From Bacteroidaceae bacterium (lineage in GTDB: Bacteria; Bacteroidota; Bacteroidia; Bacteroidales; Bacteroidaceae), in the NCBI GenBank assembly GCA_902362375.1, contig CABIVS010000014.1:106401-143325 (forward strand): a stretch of DNA of 36,925 nucleotides, read 5' to 3'. Positions 17,011 to 24,810 of this stretch are shown one piece after another; within the stretch, counting starts at the first letter, position 1; each line of letters starts with the position of its first letter. Below the pieces are notes generated by a model. That model saw only the letters and a list, made by a program, of their open reading frames with translations, made no database searches and was not told the DNA's origin. The translations under genes were made by a program, and so were the position numbers.

Positions 17011-19350
17011 ATGAAACAGAACATTGCAAAAGTCTTCACTTTTTCGTTGTTGGCGTCCTCCATCAGCTTTACTAGTTGCGTTGATAATGAGAAAACTCTG
17101 TTTAATGCAGATCAACTGAAGCAAACTTACGAAGAAACCTTTCCTGTAAAAAACATCGATCCTAATGGAGATTGGACCATGTCGCATAAAGTGACGGCAC
17201 ATGTGTCGGTTAATGGAGATTTGGGCACAGATTATAAGATACAGATATTCGATGCTGACCCATTAAGCTCGGAAAGTACAGCAAAAATCTTAGCGGAAGG
17301 AACTGCCAATCAAAGTACAACTTTGAATGTCGTGATGGACTGTGCAACAGCTCTCAATAAAGTGTTTGTTGCACGTATAGACAATCATGGACATTATATG
17401 GTGCAGCCCGTAGCTATTGAAAATGGAGAAGTAACCGCACAACTTGGACATGAAAAGGATGTGCCTACACGCTCTATGTCACGAGCTGTAACGACGACAG
17501 GTATACCGGCTATGGCAGCTCCTTATACAGCTGATGATATTAATAGTAAAAAAGCAATAGCTACTGATGTCCAAGCTGATTGGGATTTGGGTGCAGGTTC
17601 CGGATGGTTTGAATATGCTAAATTACCTGTATTCAAAGAACAAGAACGTTGGTTTAAAATTCAGAGTGGTACTTTTAATAAAGGATTTACTACTACTGGA
17701 ACCAGTGGTGGAGCCCAGGCTGTGAAAGTAATCGTTCCTCAAGGAAGTACATGGATTATTGAAAGTAGTTATCAATTTAGCGATATTACAGAAATTATAG
17801 TTGAGAATGGTGGGAAAGTAGAGATAGCTAAAAATGCGAGCTTGGTGTTGACAAATAAGTCTTATTTAACAGTAATGCCGGGTGGAAGTATCACGGGTAA
17901 GGGAACTATCCAAATAACAAATGGTTCTAGTGGATTTAAAAACTATAATGCGGGCACTATTAATTGCTCTGTATTAGATTTCAACGGTGGTGTAGGAGTC
18001 TTTTATAATTATGGATTACTTCAGTTGGAACGCTATGAAGCTTCAACAAATGGAATGGAACTGGTGAATCATGGCACTATGGAGGCTGAAAGTATCAATG
18101 GTAACAATAATACCAATATTAAAAATGGTTGTTATTTGAAAACCGGTAAATTCCAATTTGGCACACTTGTTATGGGGAATACTTCCGAAGCTATTTGCGA
18201 GGAGCTTGGTTATAATGGTAATGACAACGACATTGTAATGGAGGCGCAATCCATGTTGACTTGTACAGGTAAGGCTAGCTTATATAGAACTGTTACCGGT
18301 CCAACTGTGGGTACTGCTTTATTGAGAATTAATGAGATTGCTAATCTTAGTGGTTTGGCTCAATCTAATTCTAAAGTAACAAATAATATCATTTGTGAAA
18401 TAACAGATCAGACATATAAAGGTGAAGCGCACTATGACTGGTCTCCTTTTGCATGGCTAGTAAATAAAGGATTGCAGCAAGGCGCTACCTATTGCAATCC
18501 GGGTAAGGCTGATTTTATACTTCCTGCTGACGGTGAATGTATCAAAGAAGGATACAATTCTGATGAAAATCCGGATGATGTAGAGATTCGAAATGCAGTT
18601 TATTCTTATGCTTTTGAAGACAATTATCCGCAAGCGGGAGACTATGATTTCAATGATATTGTGTTGAATGTCAATTTGCCTGCTGCTGGTAATGATGTGA
18701 AAGAATTGAAATATACAGTCGACCTGCGTGCGGTTGGTGCTGTGAAGCAATTAGGTGCTGGATTAAGAATACGAGGAATCGATAAAAGTAATGTGGAAGA
18801 GGTAAGTTTTGGTGCAGGTGCTACCCAACGTACCAACTCATTAAATTCTGGTATATTTGAAAATGTATCTTATGAAACGAATGGTAATGAACTTGTGATT
18901 CCTTTATTTGGAGATGCACATTATGTGTATGGATATACTGGATCACAACGTCCTATGTTGAATACGGGGAATGCTAGTACTCCTCTTACAGACATATATA
19001 CTCTTGAAGTGAACATAAAACTCAAGAATGCAATATCCATCCCTAGTGTGACAGATGGCTTAGACTTCTTTATTGCATATCAGGGGGGAGCTCAAAAGAG
19101 AACAGAAATTCATCTGAATCAATTTAATTCGGCTACAGCGAATGGTCAATTGGCTGATAAGGAAGTGCTTGAGGTAATTAAAGCCGTTAATAATACATGG
19201 GCTCTTTGTGTTCCTGAAAAATTTGCTTATCCTACAGAGACAACAGTGATAACGAATGCATATTCTAAATTCGCCGATTGGGCGCACGATCAGAGTACAA
19301 ATACTGACTGGTATAATACTGTAAGCAGTAATAAGGTAATGAAGTATTAA
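17011..19350 (+). CDS. LruC-domain surface lipoprotein (second paralog)
   Basis: This 779-residue protein has a type II signal peptide ending SFTSC (about residue 23). The N-terminal domain shares the pattern DADPL...TAN with the lipoprotein at 527-2911. A middle Asn/Gly-rich region (about 200-480) with short strand repeats such as LTNKSYLTVMPGGSITGKG suggests a beta-helix. The C-terminal LruC/DUF4842 domain (about 528-779) carries FEDNYPQAGDYDFNDIVL and the closing pattern WALCVPEKFAYPTE...YSKFADW. The two paralogs share architecture rather than close sequence, so the duplication is old or the genes were acquired separately. Location on the cell surface is inferred from the lipobox. The function is unknown. 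Confidence 0.85.
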   Translation: MKQNIAKVFTFSLLASSISFTSCVDNEKTLFNADQLKQTYEETFPVKNIDPNGDWTMSHKVTAHVSVNGDLGTDYKIQIFDADPLSSESTAKILAEGTANQSTTLNVVMDCATALNKVFVARIDNHGHYMVQPVAIENGEVTAQLGHEKDVPTRSMSRAVTTTGIPAMAAPYTADDINSKKAIATDVQADWDLGAGSGWFEYAKLPVFKEQERWFKIQSGTFNKGFTTTGTSGGAQAVKVIVPQGSTWIIESSYQFSDITEIIVENGGKVEIAKNASLVLTNKSYLTVMPGGSITGKGTIQITNGSSGFKNYNAGTINCSVLDFNGGVGVFYNYGLLQLERYEASTNGMELVNHGTMEAESINGNNNTNIKNGCYLKTGKFQFGTLVMGNTSEAICEELGYNGNDNDIVMEAQSMLTCTGKASLYRTVTGPTVGTALLRINEIANLSGLAQSNSKVTNNIICEITDQTYKGEAHYDWSPFAWLVNKGLQQGATYCNPGKADFILPADGECIKEGYNSDENPDDVEIRNAVYSYAFEDNYPQAGDYDFNDIVLNVNLPAAGNDVKELKYTVDLRAVGAVKQLGAGLRIRGIDKSNVEEVSFGAGATQRTNSLNSGIFENVSYETNGNELVIPLFGDAHYVYGYTGSQRPMLNTGNASTPLTDIYTLEVNIKLKNAISIPSVTDGLDFFIAYQGGAQKRTEIHLNQFNSATANGQLADKEVLEVIKAVNNTWALCVPEKFAYPTETTVITNAYSKFADWAHDQSTNTDWYNTVSSNKVMKY

Positions 19351-19402
19351 GTCATTGATTTTATAAAAGATCAGTTGCTATAATAAATTCTACTGAATAT
19401 AG

Positions 19403-19450
19403 AAAGACGATTAATACGAAGGATTTTCCCGATATTAATCGTCTTTTTTT
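19403..19450 (+). terminator. Rho-independent terminator after the second LruC gene
   Basis: Perfect 14-bp arms AAAGACGATTAATA (19403-19416) and its complement (19433-19446) surround a 16-nt loop and lead into a T tract. It lies 53 bp past the stop codon. A 9-bp tandem repeat (ACATCATAT twice, 19451-19468) follows it. Confidence 0.9.
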
Positions 19451-19488
19451 ACATCATATACATCATATAAACTGTACATAGAACGGAC

Positions 19489-19953
19489 ATGAAATATTAC
19501 CCTCCTAAGAAAAAGCCACTAAACTATTTTGAACGTCAACAGAAAAAGTTGCATCCAAAGAAGTACCATTATTACTTCTTCGATTATATGTATTATTGTG
19601 GCGAGAAATGGAGTGAGAAAGGAAAAGGAGCAAGGACGAGCGGAATGATTGTACTCTTTTCATATTGGAGCTTTTGCATTATCCTGCCATTGTGTATGTA
19701 CCTTTCTTCGGTTTCAATAGTATCACGTACAGATGGTTGGCATATCATTGGCCTGTTCTTTCTTTGTATTATCCCACCGGTCGTATTCTGCATGTTACGT
19801 TATCGAACCCAACGCCGTTCTGCCCTTATGATTCATTATCGCCGTAGTGAATGGTGTAAAGGAATTCCGGTGTGGCTGGCATGTGCAATGTGGTTTCCGC
19901 TTTGTATATTGGAACTCTGGGTATTGATCGGGATGGGCTGGCTTTCAACATAA
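19489..19953 (+). CDS. Small multi-pass membrane protein, function unknown
   Basis: This 154-residue protein has a very basic, Tyr-rich N-terminus (MKYYPPKKKPLNYFERQQKK, about 1-45). Three hydrophobic stretches follow, near residues 53-78, 85-101 and 125-151, consistent with an inner-membrane protein with a cytoplasmic N-terminus. No enzymatic motif is visible and I do not recognise the family. It starts 39 bp after the terminator of the LruC gene, so it may depend on readthrough or on a promoter I did not identify. It ends at the start of the 703-bp gene-free stretch before the PUL regulator. Confidence 0.7.
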   Translation: MKYYPPKKKPLNYFERQQKKLHPKKYHYYFFDYMYYCGEKWSEKGKGARTSGMIVLFSYWSFCIILPLCMYLSSVSIVSRTDGWHIIGLFFLCIIPPVVFCMLRYRTQRRSALMIHYRRSEWCKGIPVWLACAMWFPLCILELWVLIGMGWLST

Positions 19954-20119
19954 AGTTACTAAAAAACTGATTATCCTGATATTTGTATATGTAATTGAGA
20001 AATTCACTATCTCGTATGTTTTATAATTTTCCTCTGTTAGCAAGAAAACACCTTTGAATTACTGAAAAATTATGCTTGTTTTTTACAAAAACGCTGCATA
20101 TTTGCATAAAAAGCACCGT

Positions 20120-20127
20120 TATATTTG
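20120..20127 (+). promoter_or_regulatory. Promoter-like -7 box just upstream of the 22-bp repeats
   Basis: TATATTTG is a perfect -7 match. TTTG lies 15 bp upstream, closer than the usual 19. The expected start near 20132 would place the direct repeats at the very 5' end of the RNA. No ORF follows within 500 bp, so this could drive a long leader of the HTCS gene or a non-coding RNA, or be a chance match in AT-rich DNA. Confidence 0.35.
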
Positions 20128-20139
20128 TGAAAAACATAA

Positions 20140-20227
20140 GGATAAAGTAAGCAAAAGCTGCGGATAGTGTAACCAAAAGCTATGGATAAAGTAAGTAAAC
20201 CATTAGGATAGTGTCGCTATGCTATAA
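20140..20227. repeat. Four 22-bp direct repeats, alternating A-B-A-B
   Basis: GGATA recurs at 20140, 20162, 20184 and 20206, exactly 22 bp apart. Copies 1 and 3 share GGATAAAGTAAG; copies 2 and 4 share GGATAGTGT. Copies 1 and 2 also share CAAAAGCT. The spacing is two helical turns, so all copies face the same side of the DNA, as expected for protein-binding iterons. It lies about 430 bp upstream of the HTCS gene. Confidence 0.85.
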
Positions 20228-20417
20228 AAAATGTTGGTATTTTCTACTTTCTTTCCTTTGATTTCTCTATTTTTATCTTTGGTAATAGCAAATAGAAAAG
20301 AACAAAAAGAGGTCTCATGAATGTAAATGATGATGATTTGGTTGTATAAAGGCTAAATAATATATCATAATGTTGATATGTTACGCTTGATCCTGGAATA
20401 ATGACTTGGAAAAATAC

Positions 20418-20517
20418 TTCTGTAGTGACAGAAAAATATTCTTTCCAGATAAAGGGTGGAAAGAAACGATTCCTGATAGAGTAAGAATTACAAAATGTCA
20501 GTAGTGACTTTTTGTAA
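20418..20517. other. Cluster of three hairpins in the leader region before the HTCS gene
   Basis: Three inverted repeats lie within 100 bp. The first is TTCTGT/ACAGAA (20418-20433). The second is a perfect 9-bp pair at 20439-20447 and 20457-20465 (TTCTTTCCA). The third is a 13-bp pair with one mismatch at 20488-20500 and 20505-20517. The first and third both contain GTAGTGAC. None is followed by a T tract on the plus strand. This could be a structured RNA or a set of operators. Nothing else is recognisable in 19954-20656 apart from the listed repeats and promoter boxes. Confidence 0.5.
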
Positions 20518-20588
20518 AAAAGGAAAGGAGTTCTCCAATTATTTAATAGGAAATAATAGTGAAATAGTCGTCGGTTACTAATATTTTG

Positions 20589-20596
20589 TATATTTG
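20589..20596 (+). promoter_or_regulatory. -7 promoter box of the HTCS gene
   Basis: TATATTTG is a perfect -7 match, 60 bp upstream of the first ATG (20657). No TTTG is seen 19 bp upstream. Confidence 0.55.
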
Positions 20597-20656
20597 TAAA
20601 GGTGAGGGATTAACTATGCAGAGTGATTTCGCCATGCGATGGAGGCTTATTTTTAA

Positions 20657-23600
20657 ATGTCTAATATTATGAAAAGACTTTTGTTATTAGTATTAATTAG
20701 TTATCCGGTATTGCTATTCGCTAATTTAATGACTAGTAATCAGTATTATTTTCGTTCATGGAACATCAACGATGGTTTATCGCAAAATAGTATATATGCT
20801 ATTCTGCAAGATCATCTTGGCTTTATGTGGTTTGGTACCAAGGACGGATTAAATCGCTTTGATGGTACTTCTTTTCAAGTATATTGCAAGGCTAACGGTA
20901 TGCTGGGGAATAATTGTGTTACTGCACTCTATGAAGATAAGGAGGGATCTATTTGGATAGGTACCGATACCGGAGTTTATATCTATTCTATTTCCAGGGA
21001 AAACTCATATTTTTTTGATGTAAAAACCGCTGATGGTTTAGGTATCAATCGTTCTGTATATATGATTGGTGAGAATAAAGGGTGTATTTATATATCTTCT
21101 GCCGATGGATTTTTTTGCTTTCATCCACAACAACAAAAAATGGTACAGTTGAAAATACCATGGGCCGGTATGAAAAACTTTTTGTTCGACCAAGGGACTT
21201 GTTGGGGAGCTTTTTATGCAGACAATCTATATTTTACTCTTGATGATTTCAACACGGTATATCCTTTTGCTGCTCAAGATGGTACCCAGCCCTTTAAGAA
21301 TGAAGTAGTCAATAAAATAATTAAAGGGGAAGAAAATCTGTTATATGTCGGTTTGACTAAAGGATTGAAAGAGATCAACCTGGCAACCCGGCAAGTCCGC
21401 ACTTTACTATCTGTAGATGATAAAGGAGATGATATTTATGTACGGGAAATAGCACTTTACTCTGAAAACGAGTTATGGATTGGTACAGAATCCGGTATTT
21501 ATACTTATAATATCAAGAATGGTGCTATAACCCATATCCAAAGTTTGGTGGGAACTTCCTATGCATTATCGGATAATGTTGTCTATTCTTTATATAAAGA
21601 TAAAGAAGGAGGAATGTGGATTGGGTCTTATTTTGGAGGAATAAACTATTATCCTAAACAATATACGTTCTTTGAGAAAATATATCCTCATAAAGGGATG
21701 GAAGAATTAGGTGAACGTGTTCGTGAAATCGTGGAAGATGAAAAAGGAAATTTATGGATCGGTACGGAGGATAAGGGCTTGTTTCATTATAATCCCGTGA
21801 CGAAGGAATTGAAACCATTCCATCATCAGTCTATTTACCATAATGTCCATGGATTATGTCTGGAGAATGGCTTTTTATGGGTAGGTACGTTTTCAGGAGG
21901 ACTTAATCGAATCAATTTGCAGACAAATACAGTGAAAACTTACCGGAAAAAAGATTCCTGCGGATTGAGTTCCAATGATATTTTTGTGATTCGACGTACG
22001 GCGTCCGGCAAAATATATTTGGGAACTGCTGATGGACTATTTGAATATCATAATGAGAATGACCGCTTTTCGCGAGTTGAATCAGTTCCACCGACTTTGA
22101 TCTATGATTTGCATGAAGATTTAAAAGGACACCTTTGGCTGGCAACTTTTAATGGTGTGTATAAGTTGGAAACAGAGAAACGAAAGTGTATTCATTTCTA
22201 TCATAAGGAAAATGACTCATTGAGTTTACCTTATGATAAAGTTTTGAGTATATTCGAGGATAGCCGTCACCAGTTATGGTTTACTACCGAAGGTGGGGGA
22301 TTCTGCCGGTTAGTTTCAGATTCCGGGACTTTCGAACACTATGATTCGAATTCTATCGGATTACCAAGTGATGTTGTTCATCAGATTGTAGAAGATAAGC
22401 GGGGCATTTTCTGGCTGACTACTAATAAAGGGTTGGTTCGTTTTCAGCCGGAAACAAAAGTCATTAAAAACTTTACTATTGCCGATGGACTATTGAGCAA
22501 TCAATTTAATTATCGTTCAAGTCATCAAACGGTGGATGGAAGAATCTATTTTGGTTGTATTGCAGGGCTTATATCTTTTGATCCATCTACTTTTATTGAT
22601 AATGATTATGTATCTCCTCTGGTGATTACGGATTTTATGATATTCAATAAAGAAGTAGTGCCGAATACCAAAGATTCACCTTTGAAACAGAGTATAACGG
22701 TGTCAGATTCTATAGAACTGACCGCATCTCAAAATTCCTTCTCATTTCGCTTTGCAACACTGGGATATTCTACTTTGGATCAGAATAAACTATTATATAA
22801 GTTGGAAGGATTTGATAAAGAGTGGTATGAAGCAAGAGGATCATTAATCAGTTATTCTAATTTGCCTTATGGCTCATATACCCTTTATGCGAAAGGAGTG
22901 AATAGTGATGGAATCTGGAATGATGCACCTTTAAAATTACATATTTATATTCGTCCGCCATTTTATTTGACGGGATGGGCTTATGCTGTTTATGTTCTTT
23001 TATCATTGTGCATTTTTTATTTTATTATACGATATTCCAAACGTCGTATGGCTCGCAAGCACATGAGGCAGATGGAGAAGTTTGAGCAAAGGAAAGAACG
23101 TGAGCTTTATTCTGCCAAGATAAACTTTTTTACGAATGTAGCACATGAAATACGAACTCCGCTGACGTTAATCAAAGGTCCTTTGGAGTGTATTTTGAAA
23201 GATAAGCCTCTGGCGGATGACGTACGGGAGGATCTGGTTATTATGAGGCAAAATTCGGATCGCTTATTGAATCTTATCAATCAATTACTCGACTTCCGCA
23301 AAACGGCCAATAATAGTTTCACACTAATTTTATCAGAGTGTAATATTCAGGAAATAGTATCTGGAGTCTATATTCGTTTTACATCTCTGGCGCGACAGAA
23401 AAATATAAAGCTTTCTATTGATCTGCCGGAGGAAGATATTTCTGCAGCCGTCGATCGCGAAGCATTGATTAAAATTATAAGTAATTTGTTGAGTAATGCA
23501 GTAAAATATGCAGCTACCTATATAACTATAACAGTAAAATATAATGAGGCAACAGGCAGCTTTATAATAAAAGTATGTAATGACGGGTCTGTTATTCCTG

Positions 23601-24634
23601 TTAATATGAGGGAGGAAATCTTTCAACCTTTTGTTCAGGTTCAGAATAACGAAGAATATGCTTCCGGTACAGGCCTTGGCCTTGCCTTGGCACGTTCTTT
23701 GGCAGAGTTGCATCATGGAACCGTGTACCTTGAGGATATGCAAGGAGTCAATTGTTTTGTACTGGAAATTCCGGTCACTCATGTAGAGGAGGTGCAAGAA
23801 CTGCAAGAAAATGTATCAGAAAAGGAAGATAAGATATCAGGCATTGAAAATCCGATGGCGGAAGAGCAGGAAAAAGGAACTCATCTCCCTGTTATTCTGG
23901 TGGTAGAAGACAATCAGGATATGTTGACATTCATAGCCAAACAATTATCTTCGGCTTATAGTGTTCTGAAAGCAAAAGATGGGGTGGAGGCTCTTGAAAT
24001 ATTGGAAGATGCAAATATTGATTTATTAATCAGTGATGTTATGATGCCTCGGATGGACGGGATGGAATTATGTCATCGATTGAAGACAGACCTTACATAT
24101 AGTCATATCCCTATAGTGCTGTTGACGGCTAAAACAAATCTTGAATCAAAGATTGAGGGATTGAAACTGGCGGCAGATGCATATATTGAGAAGCCCTTCT
24201 CGGTAGAATATTTGATAGCTACCATTGAAAGTTTACTTTGTAACCGAGAGAAGCTAAGGCAGGCATTCTGTCATTCTCCTTTTGTATTTACTGCAACGAT
24301 GGCACAGACGAACGCCGACAAGATTTTTCTGGAAGAACTAAATAAGATTGTTTATGATAATTTGCAAGATCCGGATTTTAATCTGGATAGTATGGCACAG
24401 TTGCTGAATATGAGCCGTTCGAGTTTGAACCGGAAAATCAGAGGAATACTTGATATGACTCCCAATGATTATATCCGGGTAGAGCGCCTAAAGAAGGCGG
24501 CTGTACTTCTCAAAGATAAATCTTATAAGATAAATGAAGTCTGCTATGCTGTTGGTTTTAGTACTCCTTCTTATTTTGCAAAGTGCTTCCAAAAACAATT
24601 TGGAGTACTTCCAAAGGATTTTGTAGAGATGTAA
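20657..24634 (+). CDS. Hybrid two-component system (HTCS) PUL regulator
   Basis: This 1325-residue one-protein signalling system has a signal peptide (the ATG at 20669, MKRLLLLVLIS, is an equally good start). A large periplasmic sensor follows (about 25-690), with at least eleven propeller repeats such as IWIGTDTGVYIYS and LWIGTEDKGLFHYN. A Y_Y_Y domain (about 695-765) and one transmembrane helix (about 771-793) come next. Then come HisKA with H830 (VAHEIRTPLTLIKG), an ATPase domain (N-box NLLSNAVKY, GTGLGLA near 1003), a receiver with D1127 (LISDVMMPRMDG), and an AraC-type DNA-binding domain (about 1235-1325). HTCS proteins bind an oligosaccharide from the target glycan in the periplasm and activate the neighbouring susCD operon. 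It is immediately upstream of GH2. Confidence 0.96.
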   Translation: MSNIMKRLLLLVLISYPVLLFANLMTSNQYYFRSWNINDGLSQNSIYAILQDHLGFMWFGTKDGLNRFDGTSFQVYCKANGMLGNNCVTALYEDKEGSIWIGTDTGVYIYSISRENSYFFDVKTADGLGINRSVYMIGENKGCIYISSADGFFCFHPQQQKMVQLKIPWAGMKNFLFDQGTCWGAFYADNLYFTLDDFNTVYPFAAQDGTQPFKNEVVNKIIKGEENLLYVGLTKGLKEINLATRQVRTLLSVDDKGDDIYVREIALYSENELWIGTESGIYTYNIKNGAITHIQSLVGTSYALSDNVVYSLYKDKEGGMWIGSYFGGINYYPKQYTFFEKIYPHKGMEELGERVREIVEDEKGNLWIGTEDKGLFHYNPVTKELKPFHHQSIYHNVHGLCLENGFLWVGTFSGGLNRINLQTNTVKTYRKKDSCGLSSNDIFVIRRTASGKIYLGTADGLFEYHNENDRFSRVESVPPTLIYDLHEDLKGHLWLATFNGVYKLETEKRKCIHFYHKENDSLSLPYDKVLSIFEDSRHQLWFTTEGGGFCRLVSDSGTFEHYDSNSIGLPSDVVHQIVEDKRGIFWLTTNKGLVRFQPETKVIKNFTIADGLLSNQFNYRSSHQTVDGRIYFGCIAGLISFDPSTFIDNDYVSPLVITDFMIFNKEVVPNTKDSPLKQSITVSDSIELTASQNSFSFRFATLGYSTLDQNKLLYKLEGFDKEWYEARGSLISYSNLPYGSYTLYAKGVNSDGIWNDAPLKLHIYIRPPFYLTGWAYAVYVLLSLCIFYFIIRYSKRRMARKHMRQMEKFEQRKERELYSAKINFFTNVAHEIRTPLTLIKGPLECILKDKPLADDVREDLVIMRQNSDRLLNLINQLLDFRKTANNSFTLILSECNIQEIVSGVYIRFTSLARQKNIKLSIDLPEEDISAAVDREALIKIISNLLSNAVKYAATYITITVKYNEATGSFIIKVCNDGSVIPVNMREEIFQPFVQVQNNEEYASGTGLGLALARSLAELHHGTVYLEDMQGVNCFVLEIPVTHVEEVQELQENVSEKEDKISGIENPMAEEQEKGTHLPVILVVEDNQDMLTFIAKQLSSAYSVLKAKDGVEALEILEDANIDLLISDVMMPRMDGMELCHRLKTDLTYSHIPIVLLTAKTNLESKIEGLKLAADAYIEKPFSVEYLIATIESLLCNREKLRQAFCHSPFVFTATMAQTNADKIFLEELNKIVYDNLQDPDFNLDSMAQLLNMSRSSLNRKIRGILDMTPNDYIRVERLKKAAVLLKDKSYKINEVCYAVGFSTPSYFAKCFQKQFGVLPKDFVEM

Positions 24635-24673
24635 CCAACTTTCACTGCAATTATCTTTTCTACATAGGCAATT

Positions 24674-24702
24674 ATCGAATCAAAATCTTCATTTGATTCG
24701 AT
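24674..24702. terminator. Hairpin after the HTCS gene
   Basis: Perfect 11-bp arms ATCGAATCAAA (24674-24684) and its complement (24692-24702) enclose a 7-nt loop, 40 bp past the HTCS stop. The sequence after it (TGTTATAT) is only weakly U-rich, so it is either a modest terminator or an operator for the PUL promoter. Confidence 0.5.
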
Positions 24703-24751
24703 TGTTATATGAATAGCTTCAATAATTCTACTGAATTTAGAGGGTAGTGGC

Positions 24752-24759
24752 TACTTTTG
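24752..24759 (+). promoter_or_regulatory. -7 promoter box of the PUL operon (GH2 onward)
   Basis: TACTTTTG (TAnnTTTG) lies 51 bp upstream of the GH2 start. GTAG-TGG-CTAC (24744-24754), a small palindrome, overlaps its upstream edge. No -33 TTTG box is present, which fits a promoter that needs an activator such as the HTCS. Confidence 0.5.
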
Positions 24760-24810
24760 GATACGTGAACAAAGTATCAAATCTATTATTAACTTTAAAC
24801 GAAGCAATTT

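Noticed and set aside
20140..20227. CRISPR array
   Set aside because: The repeats are contiguous 22-bp units with no spacers of unique sequence and no cas genes nearby.
23333..23806. 157-codon minus-strand frame
   Set aside because: It is antisense to the kinase core of the HTCS protein, whose motifs are intact.
19384..24740. Shared ATTCTACTGAAT segment near 19388 and 24725
   Set aside because: It is only about 12 bp in AT-rich intergenic DNA, with no matching structure around it; it could easily be chance.
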